A stretch of DNA of 64,000 bases from Chrysemys picta bellii (Eukaryota; Chordata; Testudines; Emydidae). The notes under the pieces were generated by a model. That model worked only from the letters and a program-made list of their open reading frames with translations, had not been told where the DNA came from and did no database searches. Numbering within the stretch: position 1 is the first letter of the stretch; each line of letters begins with the position of its first letter. Where the stretch lies: the NCBI RefSeq assembly GCF_011386835.1, contig NC_088791.1, positions 129,494,943 to 129,558,942 on the forward strand, in the 5' to 3' direction. The translations under genes were made by a program, and so were the position numbers. Shown one piece after another: positions 23,140 to 33,310 of this stretch.

Positions 23140-24605
23140 TCTGCAGTCAGGCCTGTTTCTAATCTTCAGCACTCAGACTTAACACTCACTTTCCTCCGGC
23201 TCTTTCCCCTCACAGTAGCACAGAAGCATACGGTCATCTCAAAATCAGATCTTCAAAAATCTCACCTGCCTCTCCAGCTACTGCCCCATTTCCCTTACAT
23301 TTCTAAGCTCACTGAACATGATTCTCCAATCTCTAGTTCCAGCCAAGCCCCTCTCCAGCCTTGTTTTCACCCCTAGAAGTCCACTGAAATGTCTCTCAAA
23401 GTTTTGAGCTACCTCTTCCTAGCCAAAAATCTGAAGTAGTGCACCATCCTCTTTGGTGCCTGACAACTTAAGTCAATGACACAGAGGACCATGCTCCTCC
23501 TCTTGAAATCTTGTCCTACTTTGACTTCTATGACTCTAGACTCTCCTAGTTCTGCTCCTACTTCTCTAACTGCTCCTTCTGTGTGTCCTTTGGAGAATCC
23601 TTTTCAACCCCCTTCCAACTTTCAGGGGCACGAGGGGTTGGGGGAGGAAGGTTCCACAAGGCTTTTTCCCTTGATCCCTCTTTTCTCTCTGTACACCTTA
23701 CCACTGGGTAATCTCATCTGCAAACACAAATTCAGCTACCAACTCTGTACAGAAGACCCACAGCTCTACACAGTCTTTCCCACCTGCTTTCTTGTAATTT
23801 GGACATCAGCTCAACTCAAAACTCCCTCTAGGTCTTCACAGCCAGGCTATGTAAATCTTGCCAATTCTTTCTGCATCACATATCTACCATATGGCCTTTC
23901 CTATCCATCCACACAGCTAAAAACCTCTTGTCCAGGCTCTCATCATCTCACATCTTTAATTACTGCAACAATCTTTTCTCTGTCCTTGACAAATACAATC
24001 CATATTCATCAGAACGCAGCTGCAAAGATCATTTTCCTAGCTGTCACTTGGATCACATCACCCCTGACTTTGCATCCCTTTACTGGCGTCCCCTTCTTTA
24101 TCACATCAAAGGTAAGCTGATTGTCTTCACTTTCAAGGCTCTTCATGGCCTACTCCCACTCTACCCATCATCTTTCATTCACTACTAAGATATCAGCTCC
24201 TGCCTCCAAATCGGCCAATGACGCCAGCCTTCATCATTCACTTGTTACATTTTCGAATGAGCGCCTTCGCATTTTGTCTCATGCTGGAAGCACTCCTTGC
24301 AACCATCCACAGAGCTACCTCCTCCTCCAAAATCTCTACTTAAAACCCTTCTTTGCCATGAGGCCTACAAAAAAACAGACCATTGTTAGGCTCCTGGTAT
24401 GCAAAGACCACTACTTATCATGCTGTCCAATGCGGTCTAGTTTCTTCGTACTCCCCTGTCGGTATCCTCCTGTTATCTCATACTTAAGACCATAAGCTCT
24501 TTAGAGCAAGAACCATCTTTGTTCTGTGTTTGTACAGCAATTTGCACAATGGGGGTCCTGTTCCAGGGCTAGCGCTCATAGGTGCTAAATTAATAGAGAC
24601 ACATA
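23140..24605 (+). mobile_element. Decayed L2/Rex-like LINE, 3' half
   Basis: Translated pieces in shifting frames match the end of an L2-type ORF2 (see 23476-24190). The 3' tail, 'gcaagaaccatctttgttc' then 'tgtacagcaatttgcacaat' and 'gggggtcctg', resembles the vertebrate L2-type terminal region. The 5' boundary is uncertain. Confidence 0.65.
23476..24190 (+). pseudogene. L2-like reverse transcriptase C-terminus, broken
   Basis: The frame 23476-24120 contains FSLYTLPLGN, then a degenerate active-site stretch CTEDPQLY at about 23746-23769, where LINE reverse transcriptases have a Tyr-Ala-Asp-Asp core. Only one of the two catalytic aspartates is kept. The next part continues in another frame (from 23928) with SRLSSSHIFNYCN and LDHITPDFASLYWRP, typical of the thumb and C-terminal segment of L2-clade ORF2. 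A frameshift near 23930 and the lost active-site residue mean it is non-functional. Clade assignment (L2 versus Rex1) is by motif memory only. Confidence 0.65.
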
Positions 24606-25281
24606 ATACAGAAAAAGGAACATCTAGAAAATACACATTAATAAAAAAAAAAAACCCCAACAACTTGTGACATTAGCTTTATAGGCCAAAACAAGTAATA
24701 TCTATACCCCCCCCCCCAAACACAATCATCCAAACAGTTATTTAACACTTTGGAGTTCTACCAAATATTAGTGATATATTTAGCTCAAGTCCATTCTGAA
24801 AGGATTGGTTTTATGGAACCAGGGGTTTTCATCATAGCCATTTATAGTATAGTAGTTCTAATAACCCCACTTCCAAAAAATTTCAAGCCCCACACATTTA
24901 TTCAAACTGATTTTCAAAACAGCAAATTTTAAAAGACAAATTTCAGTCCAACTGATTTTAGACGTGACATGCCAAAAAAAAAAAAAGGAAGCGTGTGTGT
25001 GTGTGTGTAAAAACCAGGCCCACAGAGTTTATTTTATCCCCTTCAAAAGAAAGGGAACAAGATGGGGTATTTTTTTTTTTAAACATTACTAGAAATATCA
25101 GGAATGACAAGTTTGTTCTTCCCTGGTTTTGCTGGAGAACTTCTTAGGGGTGGAGGGGTTCCTCAGGAGAGGTGTATTGCAAGTCCCCAGGCCAGAGAAG
25201 GAGCACATGTGTTGCATTGCATTTAACAAAAACAGCTTTCCCCCCCACCCTCAAGTGTTCATTATGCCTTGGAGTGGAAGG
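24606..25281. other. No gene seen; simple repeats
   Basis: It contains A-runs, a C-run (about 24709-24717) and a GT repeat (about 24992-25008). The rest is unique. Confidence 0.5.
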
Positions 25282-25575
25282 AGGTCTGGTCTACACACAG
25301 TTTTTGTACCAGTATAAATTGTGTCACCGGGGAATGTGTGATTTTTTAAAATATGCAGTTATACCAGGGTACATGCGCCTATAATGATGTAGCTTATTTC
25401 TGTATGGGAAGGGGAATAAGCTATACCAGTATAAGCATAGTTACACCAGTGCAACTACTCACTCAGAGCTACGCACTCAAACTCACTCAACTACGCACTC
25501 AAGGGTGGGGTTTGTACTGCATTAACTATACCCGTATAATTAAAGTTGTACAACTTGTGTGTTTAGACAAGGCCT
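25282..25575. mobile_element. hAT-like MITE of the 'gtctacac' family
   Basis: The left end GGTCTGGTCTACACACAG pairs with the complement of the right end (GGCCTTGTCTAAACACACA). The interior holds repeated 'ctatacc/ggtatag'-type units (for example 'gctataccagtataagc') and a small direct repeat of 'acgcactcaa'. Confidence 0.75.
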
Positions 25576-25859
25576 AAGTGGTAACAAAAAACCCCAAAGG
25601 AGCCTTCCCATTTCAAAAGTCGTGGTGGTAGGGCGGGTGCTTTTTACATGGAATTTCTTGCAGCAATTACTTCAAACTATTTTGCCAGGGGTGGGGTGTA
25701 GACAAGGTTCTTTCTAATCTGGTAGATCTCCCTTCCCTCCCTCCCACCCCCTGAATCTGTGTGATATCAGGAACATATATGGAGGGCCTGCACCAACTTT
25801 GGTCACTGGCAGTACCCCCTCCATTCTCTAAGCTACATATCTGGCCCCTTTTACCATAG

Positions 25860-26055
25860 TATCAGAGCATCTCAGTCTTTAATGCATTTATCCTCAACTC
25901 CCCTAGGAGGTAGGGAAGTGCTGTTATCCCCATTTGACATTTGGAAAACTGAGGTACAGAGAGACTAAGCGACTTGCCCAAGGTCACACTGGAAATCTGT
26001 GGCACAGCAGGCAACTGAACCCAGGTCTCTCAAGTCACAGGCTCTGTCCCTCCAC
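25860..26055 (-). mobile_element. MIR SINE
   Basis: On the plus strand 'ttatccccatttgacatttg', 'aaaactgaggtacagagaga' and 'gacttgcccaaggtcacac' are the reverse complement of the MIR core, followed by 'gaacccaggtctctca', the B-box side. It is a well-preserved ancient SINE. Confidence 0.88.
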
Positions 26056-27160
26056 GCCCAGCATAGATCCATTGGAATCATGATACTAGGGATTACCATC
26101 CGGCTGCACAGTTCCCAGGGAATCCCATGGTGGGGAAAAGCTTATGTAGTCTTTGGTTGTATTATCTTTCCATAGGACTTGGGAGGGAGTGGTGAAGGAG
26201 ACCCAGCCTGCACTGACTACAGAGAGTTGGGTGGTGATTGAGTGATGGTATCATGAAACAAGACTCCCCGTTCCACCTGAAGGAAGGGAGTAGGCAGACT
26301 ATTCATCCTGATTTAAAATGAGCAGTCCTGTTTTTTTATCGTTTATCCCTTGTCTGGTACCGAGACAAAACTGAACATGATTTTAATCGAGTTTCATGCA
26401 TGGAAAACGCCCTTTTTAAGAGTGCCCTGCTCCTGCTGGCAGGACCACACACACCCTGGTTGAGAGGTCCTGCTGACAAGGCGCTCTTCAAAATGGCATC
26501 CTCTGCGTGGTGTGACCTCACACGCAGCATTTAAATCAATGGGAGTTTTCCCACTTTGAGAGTAGGAAGAGACCCTTTAAAATGTCATAAGGCTGAAAAG
26601 ACAATCCTTTTAAAAAAAGAAAAAGCCCACAGTGACAAAGTCAAAGCAAATCGGGTGCAAAGAGGAGCCATTAGCTAAAATGCAGCAAGGAGAATGCTTC
26701 TGTTTACCAAGTTCCCTGAACCATGGTCAGTTTCCATTTTTAATCTGAAAAATCTGCTAAGGAAAGCAAGTTACTACAGAGTGATTGAAACTTTTTAACA
26801 ATAATAAATACCTAGAAATGTTGATCTTCAAATAGCTTTACAAATATCAGTCACTCGGTGGCTGTGCGAAGTATTTCTTGTCCCATTTTTTCACTGAGGC
26901 GGCATCTGGAGACCAAAGGTAAGCAATTTACTCTAAAGCACAGAGATTGTGTCAGAATCAATAGCAAGATCTAATCTAGACTGAAGGGGTGTGTCTAAAA
27001 GCAGTGGATTATTTTTCTTATTCTTAAAAAAAAAAAAAAAAAAAAAATTTAGCTTACAAGGTTTTAAACACCACCAAGTATCTAGTGAAGATGAGGTTGA
27101 AAACATATCTTCCCCTAGCATTGACCGTGAAACAGAAATATTTTTACAAGGTGGTGTTAA
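26056..27160. other. No gene seen; MIR trace at 26800-26930
   Basis: The segment 'cccattttttcactgaggcg' to 'accaaaggtaagcaa' reads like a diverged minus-strand MIR. The block 26300-26580 ('agagtgccctgctcctgctg', 'aaaatggcatcctctgcg') may be an unnamed interspersed repeat. A long A-run lies at about 27027-27047. Confidence 0.4.
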
Positions 27161-27466
27161 ATCCGGTCTACACTAGGTGCCAAAAGATGCTTAAAATTCT
27201 GTTAACCATAGGAAAACATTTGTGTGTGTGTGTGTGTGTGTGCGCGCGCGGCATGCGCATGCATGTTGGCTATCTACACACAGAAGTTGCAAAGGTTTAA
27301 ACTTAAATTGGTTTTAAAAGGATTTAGCCCAACTGTTGCAAATCCCTGCCTGGGCACTGTTCGACTGGTTTAAACCTGTAGCTGTTTATCTTGCTCTGCA
27401 GAATACATCTTTTGTTAAACCAGTGCAACTTTATGTGTAAGTCAGGCTGTAGTGTAGATCAGGCCT
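27161..27466. mobile_element. hAT-like MITE containing a (TG)n(CG)n tract
   Basis: The ends 'atccggtctacactag' and 'tagtgtagatcaggcct' are inverted repeats of the 'gtctacac' MITE family. The interior carries a TG repeat running into CG (about 27222-27249), a Z-DNA-prone pattern. Confidence 0.7.
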
Positions 27467-27881
27467 AAAATACAGGAGTTTCTGGTTCCTGCTATTGTGC
27501 TCACACCACACCAGTCAGGTTTTACAAAAACCAACCTGGTGTGGGAGGGGAAGAAGATGGGTGAAGTGGAACTTATATGGAGGACACACTTCCAAGCTTT
27601 AAAAGCAGGCTGGATGATTTAAATTGACTCTAAATAAATTAAAAAGGGGGAAAAAAAAAACCCACAACCTATACTCCATCTGTGGTGATGGATCACTGTT
27701 TTGAAAGGACTTGGAAGATGCCAATAAAAAATCCCCACCTAAACAAAAGTCTCCACACACTACACAAAGCAGGCTCCTTCTCCATTCCCTTTCCCTAAAG
27801 AGAACCAGACACATAAAAGAACCCCCGCACCCCCCCCCCCCAAAAAACACACCTAAGATTTTACTTAATATTTGCTCATAT
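27467..27881. other. No gene seen
   Basis: Unique sequence with an A-run (about 27650-27660) and a C-run (27829-27841). The 111-codon minus-strand frame over 27599-27934 reads through these runs and has no motif. Confidence 0.5.
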
Positions 27882-27885
27882 GGGG

Positions 27886-27960
27886 CCAGATCTTCAGCTA
27901 GTGTAAACAGGCATGGCTCCATTAAAAAAATCAAGTGACTACATCAATTTACGCCAATTG
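27886..27960. repeat. Palindromic amniote-type repeat ('gggccagatcttcagc')
   Basis: It starts GGGGCCAGATCTTCAGCTAG and continues through 'catggctccatt' to 'caatttacgcc'. This recalls the palindromic amniote repeat that begins GGGCCAGATCCTCAGC. Its right end abuts the Penelope segment. Confidence 0.5.
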
Positions 27961-28310
27961 AGGGTCTCTACGCAAAAGAATAAATGGACACAAATCAGAT
28001 GTCAAGAATTCTAACATTCAAAAACCAGCCGGAGAACACTTCAACCTCCCTGGTCACTCAATTACAGATCTCAAAGTCACAATACCCCAACAACAACAAC
28101 AACCACCTTCAAAACTAGACTCCAACGAGAAACTGCAGAATTGGAATTAAGTTGCAAACTAGACACCATTAAATTAGGCTTGAATAAAGACTGGGAGTGG
28201 ATAGGTCATTATACAAAGTAAAAACTGTTTCCCCATGCTAATTTTTTCCCCTACTGTTACTCACACCTTCTTGTCAACTGAATGGGCCATCCTGATTATC
28301 ACTACAAAAA
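27961..28310 (+). mobile_element. Penelope-like element, 5' segment (split by CR1)
   Basis: It encodes the end of the Penelope GIY-YIG endonuclease and then enters the 3' untranslated region ('aatgggccatcctgattatc', 'actacaaaa'). It stops at 28310, where a CR1 begins, and the same element resumes at 31561 with 'gttttttttccctcctgctg'. The 5' part of the element, with reverse transcriptase, is absent. Confidence 0.88.
27967..28151 (+). pseudogene. Penelope GIY-YIG endonuclease C-terminal remnant
   Basis: In one frame it reads LRKRINGHKSD, then PAGEHFNLPGHSITDLKVT, then a Gln run and a stop near 28150. The Arg...Gly-His and Glu-His-Phe...Gly-His patterns match the second half of Penelope GIY-YIG domains. 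The Val-Tyr-Leu-Ile and Tyr-Val-Gly-Glu half is missing here but is seen in the other copy at 52850-53133. It is a truncated, non-functional remnant. Confidence 0.82.
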
Positions 28311-28316
28311 TCGAAG

Positions 28317-28529
28317 GTGGTATTCTCTTCGATTCTTCCTGTCAAAGGTAGGGGGCCGGGCAGAGACAGATGCATCATGGAGGTGAATGCCTGGCTGCGA
28401 AGATGGTGTCGCCAGGAGGGCTTTGGCTTCCTCGACCATGGGATGCTATTCGAGGAAGGACTGCTAGGCAGAGATGGCGTTCACCTTTCAAGGAGGGGGA
28501 AAGACCCTATTTGGATACAGACTGGCTAA
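28317..28529 (+). pseudogene. CR1 ORF1 C-terminal esterase-like remnant
   Basis: The 70-codon frame contains VFSSILPVKGRG, MEVNAWLRRWCRQEGFGFLD and DGVHLSRRGKDP. CR1 ORF1 proteins are known to carry a C-terminal SGNH/GDSL-like esterase domain. The Asp-Gly-Val-His near the end fits the Asp-x-x-His block of that fold, and the N-terminal Ser block lies upstream of the truncation. It ends at a stop just before the ORF2 region and is non-functional. Confidence 0.75.
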
Positions 28530-28689
28530 CCTAGTGAGGAGGGCTTTAAACTAGGTTCGATGGGGACAAATGAGCAAAGCCCATAGGTAAGTGGGGAACA
28601 TGGAAACTTGGGAGATGGGTTGGAAACAAGAGGGAGTGTGGGCTATATTGGCAGAGAGAAAGAAGGGTCAGGACAAAACTGGGAGGCAA

Positions 28690-29629
28690 GATCAAACCAG
28701 TATCTTAGATGCCTATATACAAATGCGAGAATTATGGGTAATAAGCAGGAAGAACTGGAAGTGCTAACAAATAAATATATACAACTATGACATTGTTGGC
28801 ATCACTGAAACTTGGTGGGATAATACACGATTGGAATGTTGGTGTGGATGGGTACGGCTTGCTCAGGAAGGATAGACAGGGGAAAAAGGGAGGAGGTTTG
28901 CCTTATATATTAAAAATGTACACACTTGGACTTAGGTGGAGATGGACATAGGAGACGGAAGTGTTGAGAGTCTCTGGGTTAGGCTAAAAGGGGTAAAAAA
29001 CAAGGGTGATGTCATGCTAGGAGTCTACTACAGGCCACCTAACCAGGTGAAAGAGGTGGATGAGGCTTTTTTTAAAACAACTAACAAAATCATCCAAAGC
29101 ACAAGATTTGGTGGTGATGGGGGACTTCAACTATCCAAATATATGTTGGAAAAATAACACAGCAGGGCACAGACTATCCAACAAATTCTTGGACTGCATT
29201 GCAGACAACTTTTTATTTCAGAAGGTTGAAAAAGCTACTAGGGTGGAAGCTGTTCTAGACTTGATTTTAACAAATAGGGAGGAACTCATTGAGAATTTGA
29301 AAGTAGAAGGCAGCTTGGGTGAAAGTGATCATGAAATCATAGAGTTTGCAATTCTAAGGAAGGGCAGAAGGGAGAACAGCAAAATAGACACAATGGATTT
29401 CAGGAAGGCGGATTTTGGTAAGCTCAGAGAGCGGATAGGTAAGGTCCCATGGGAATCAAGACTGAGGGGAAAAACAACTGAGGAGAGTTGGCAGCTTTTC
29501 AATGGGACACTATTAAGGGCCCAAAAGGAAGCTATTCCGCTGGTTAGGAAAGATAGAAAATGTGGCAAAAGACCACCTTGGCTTAACCATGAGATCTTGC
29601 ATGATCTAAAAAATAAAAAGGAGTCATAA
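28690..29629 (+). pseudogene. CR1 ORF2 endonuclease (APE-like), frameshifted
   Basis: It starts with LRCLYTNARIMGNKQEELEV, breaks at a stop near 28788, and resumes at 28936 with LWVRLKGVKNKGD and GVYYRPPNQV. A frame change at about 29080-29120 then leads into [13 protein letters not shown], the Gly-Asp-Phe-Asn catalytic block, and [10 protein letters not shown] at about 29318-29347, the Ser-Asp-His active-site block. These are the hallmarks of AP-endonuclease domains in non-LTR elements. Catalytic residues remain, but frameshifts prevent an intact protein. Confidence 0.88.
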
Positions 29630-29979
29630 AAAATGGAAACTAGGACAGATTACAAAGGATGAATATAGGCAAATAACACAGGAATGCAGGGGAAAGATTA
29701 GAAAGGCAAAGGCACAAAATGAGCTCAAACTAGCTACAGGAATAAAGGGAAACAAGACGACTTTTTATCAATACATTAGAACCAAAAGGAAGACCAAAGA
29801 CAGGGTAGGCCCACTGCTCAGTGAAGAGGGAGAAACAGTAACAGAAACTTGGAAATGGCAGTGATGCTTAATGACTTCTTTGTTTCCGTCTTCACCGAGA
29901 AGTCTGAAGGAATGCCTAACATAGTGAATGCTAATGGGAAGGGGGTAGGTTTAGCAGATAAAATAAAAAAAAGAACAAG

Positions 29980-31325
29980 TTAAAAATCACTTAGAAAAGT
30001 TAGATGCCTGCAAGTCACCCGGGCCTGATGAAATGCATCCTAGAATACTCAAGGAGCTAATAGAGGAGGTATCTGAGCCTCTAGCTATTATCTTTGGAAA
30101 ATCATGGGAGATGGGAGAGATTCCAGAAGACTGGATAAGGGCAAATATAGTGCCTATCTATAAAAAGGGAAATAAAAACAACCCAGGAAACTACAGACCA
30201 GTTAGTTTAACTTCTGTGCCAGGGAAGATAATGGAGCAAGTAATTAAGGAAATCATCTGCAAACACTTGGAAGGTGGTAAGGTGATAGGGAACAGCCAGC
30301 ATGGATTTGTGAAGAACAAATCATGTCAAACCAATCTGATAGCTTTCTTTGATAGGATAACAAGTCTTGTGGATAAGGGAGAAGCTGTGGATGTGGTATA
30401 CCTAGACTTTAGTAAGACATTTGATACGGTCTCGCATGATATTCTTATCGATAAACTAGGCAAATACAATTTTAGATGGGGCTACTATAAGGTGGGTGCA
30501 TAATTGGCTGGATAACCGTACTCAGAGAGTTCTTATTAATGGTTCCCAATCCTGCTGGAAAGGCATAACAAGTGGGGTTTGCACTTGTTCTGCAGGGGTC
30601 TGTTTTGGGACCGGCTCTGTTCAATATCTTCATTAACGACTTAGATATTGGCATAGAAAGGACGCTTATTAAGTTTGCAGATGATACCAAACTGGGAGGG
30701 ATTGCAACTGCTTTGGAGGACAGGGTCATAATTCAAAATGATCTGGACAAATTGGAGAAATGGTCGGAGGTAAACAGGATGAAGTTTAACAAAGACAAAT
30801 GCAAAGTGCTCCACTTAGGAAGGAACAATCAGTTTCACACATACAGAATAGGAAGAGACTGTCTAGGAAGGAGTACAGCAGAAAGGAATCTAGGGGCTAT
30901 AGTGGACCACAAGCTAAATATGAGTCAGTGTGATGCTGTTGCAAAAAAAAGCAAACATGATTCTGGGATGTATTAACAGGCGTGTTGTGAGCAAGACACA
31001 AGAAGTCATTCTTCTGCTCTACTCTGCGCTGGTTAGGCCTCAGCTGGAGTACTGTGTCCAGTTCTGGGCACCGCATTTCAAGAAAGATGTGGAGAAATTG
31101 GAGAGGGTCCAGAGAAGAGCAACAAGAATGATTAAAGGTCTTGAGAACATTACCTATGAAGGAAGGTTGAAAGAATTGGGTTTGTTTAGTTTGGAAAAGA
31201 GAAGAATGAGGGGGGACATGATACCTGAAAACTCCTATCTAAAAGAGTGTCATAAGGAGGAGGGAGAAAACTTGTTCACCTTAGCCTCTAAGGATAGAAC
31301 AAGTTTGGAGAAGCAATGGGCTTAA
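29980..31325 (+). pseudogene. CR1 ORF2 reverse transcriptase, frameshifted
   Basis: The frame at 30033-30503 has [35 protein letters not shown] and [16 protein letters not shown], which are reverse transcriptase blocks. The next frame (30572-30976) contains QGSVLGPALFNIFINDL and KFADDTKLGG, with the active-site Ala-Asp-Asp at about 30677-30685. The last part (30930-31325) has [18 protein letters not shown] and [14 protein letters not shown], the C-terminal segment. Frame changes near 30480-30570 and 30950 disable it. Confidence 0.92.
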
Positions 31326-31560
31326 ACTGCAGCAAGGGAGGTCTAGGTTGGACATTAGGAAAAAGTTCCTAACTGTCAGGGTGGTTAAACACTGGAATAA
31401 ATTGCCTAGGGAGGTTGTGGAATCTCCATCTCTGGAGATATTTAAGAGTAGGTTAGATAAATGTCTATCAGGGATGGTCTAGACCGTATTTGGTCCTGCC
31501 ATGCGGGCAGGGGACTGGACTCTATGACCTCTCGAGGTCCCTTCCAGTCCTAGAATCTAT

Positions 31561-31790
31561 AAAAGTTTTTTTTCCCTCCTGCTGATAACAGCTCACCTAA
31601 TAGCTCACCTTAATTAATTACTCTCATTACAGGTGGTATGGCAACACCCATTTTTTCATGTTCTCTGTGTATATATATCGTCCTACTGTATTTTCCACTG
31701 CATGCATCCAATGAAATGGGTTTTAGCCCACGAAAGCTTATGCTCAAATAAACTTGTTATTCTCTAAGGTGCCACAAGTACTTCTCCTAG
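31561..31790 (+). mobile_element. Penelope-like element, 3' segment (resumes after CR1)
   Basis: It continues 'gttttttttccctcctgctg', 'aacacccattttttcatg', 'catgcatccaatgaaatggg' and 'cttatgctcaaataaac' to 'aggtgccacaagtact'. The order and strand match the segment ending at 28310. The extreme 3' tip ('ctactctgaaac') is missing. Confidence 0.88.
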
Positions 31791-31856
31791 CTACTATGAC
31801 ATCCCAGTGTGGAGATGCAGAAACAATGACAACATAACTAAATTATTTAGAAGCTT

Positions 31857-33057
31857 GTGTGTGATCCCGGCAGTTACAGACCGGTAAGTCCAACATCAGT
31901 ACCGGGCAAATTAGTTGAAACAAAGAATAAAATTGTCAGACACATAGAAGAACGTAACTTGTTGGGCAAAAGTCAACATGGTTTCTGTAAAGGGAAATCA
32001 TGTCTTACTAATCTATTAGAGTTCTTTGAAGGGGGGGTCAACAAATATGTGGACAAGGGGGATCCAGAGGACATAGTGTATTTAGATTTCCAGAAAGCCT
32101 TTGACAAGGTCCCTCACCAAAGGCTCTTATGTAAATTAAGTTGTCATGGGATAAGAGGGAAGATCCTTTCATGGATTGAGAACTGGTTAAAAGACAGGGA
32201 ACAAAGGTAGAACTAAATGGTAAATTTTCAGAATGGAGAGGGGTAACTAGTGGTGTTCCCCAAGGGTCAGTCCTAGGACCAATCCTATTCATAAATAATC
32301 TGGAGAAAGGGGTAAAAAGTGAGGTGGCAAAGTTTGCAGATGATACTGCTCTAGATAGTTAAAACCAAAGCAGACTGAAGAACTTCAAAAAGATCTCAAA
32401 AACTAAGTGATCAGGAAACAAAATGGCAAATGAAATTTAATGTGGATAAATGTAAAGTAATGCACATTGGGAAAAATAACTCCAACTACACATACAATAT
32501 GATGGGGGCTAATTTAGTTACAACTAATAAGGAAAGATCTTGGAGTCATCATGGATAGTTCTCTGAAGACATCCATGCAGTGTGCAGCAGCAGTCAAAAA
32601 AGCAAACAGGATGTTAGGAATAATTTAAAAAGGGACAGAGAATATATTATTGCCCTTATATAAATCCATGGTATTCCCACATCTTGAATACTGCGTACAG
32701 ATGTGGTCTCATCTCAAAAAAGATATACTGGCATTAGAAAAAGTTCAGAAAAGGGCAACTAAAATGATTAGGGGTTTGAAACACATCTCATATGAGAAGA
32801 GATTAAAAAGGCTTGGACTTTTCAGCTTGGAAAGGAGGAGACTAAGGGGGGATATGATAGAGGTATATAAAATCATGAGTGATGTGGAGAAAGTGAATAA
32901 GGAAAAGTTATTTACTTGTTCCCATAATATAAGAACTAGGGGCCACCAAATGAAATTAATGGACAGCAGGTTTAAAACAAACAAAAGGAAGTTCTTCTTC
33001 AAACAGCACACAGTCAACCTGTGGAACTCCTTCCCTGAGTCCTTAAGGCTAGGACTA
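31857..33057 (+). pseudogene. CR1-B reverse transcriptase remnant
   Basis: The frame 31857-32210 reads GSYRPVSPTSVPGKLVE, SQHGFCKGKSCLTNLLEFF and IVYLDFQKAFDKVPHQRLL. After a frame change, 'tttgcagatgatactgct' (about 32333-32350) encodes the Phe-Ala-Asp-Asp-Thr active site. The frame 32650-33060 contains FPHLEYCVQMWSHLKKD and KVQKRATKMIRGLKH. The domain is recognisable, but stops (for example just after 32350) make it inactive. Confidence 0.9.
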
Positions 33058-33310
33058 TAACAGGGTTTAAAAGAGAACTAGATAAATTCATGGAGGTTAA
33101 GTCCATTAATGGTTATTAGCCGGAATGGGTAAGGAATGGTGTCCCTAGCCTCTGTTTGTCAGAGGGTGGAGATGGATGGCAGGAGAGAGAGATCACTTGA
33201 TCATTACCTGTTAGGTTCACTCCCTCTGGGGCACCTGGCATTGGCCACTGTTGGTAGACAGGATACTGGGCTGGATGGACCTTTGGTCTGACCCAATATG
33301 GCCATTCTTA
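31857..33310 (+). mobile_element. CR1 LINE, subfamily B, 5'-truncated
   Basis: It starts within the reverse transcriptase and ends at 'gacccaatatggccattctt' near 33310. The 3' sequence differs from the subfamily A copy just upstream. Related fragments are at 6914-7028 (minus) and 53340-53622. Stops and frameshifts are frequent. Confidence 0.9.

Larger units (their letters stand above)
28311..31560 (+). mobile_element. CR1 LINE, subfamily A, about 3.25 kb, inserted into Penelope
   Basis: The copy runs from the end of ORF1 through ORF2 (endonuclease and reverse transcriptase) to a 3' tail 'ggactggactctatgacc' ... 'cttccagtcctagaatctat'. It is 5'-truncated within ORF1. Several stops and frameshifts break ORF2. 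The insertion site in Penelope shows at most an AAAA overlap, which fits CR1's usual lack of clean target duplications. Confidence 0.92.
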
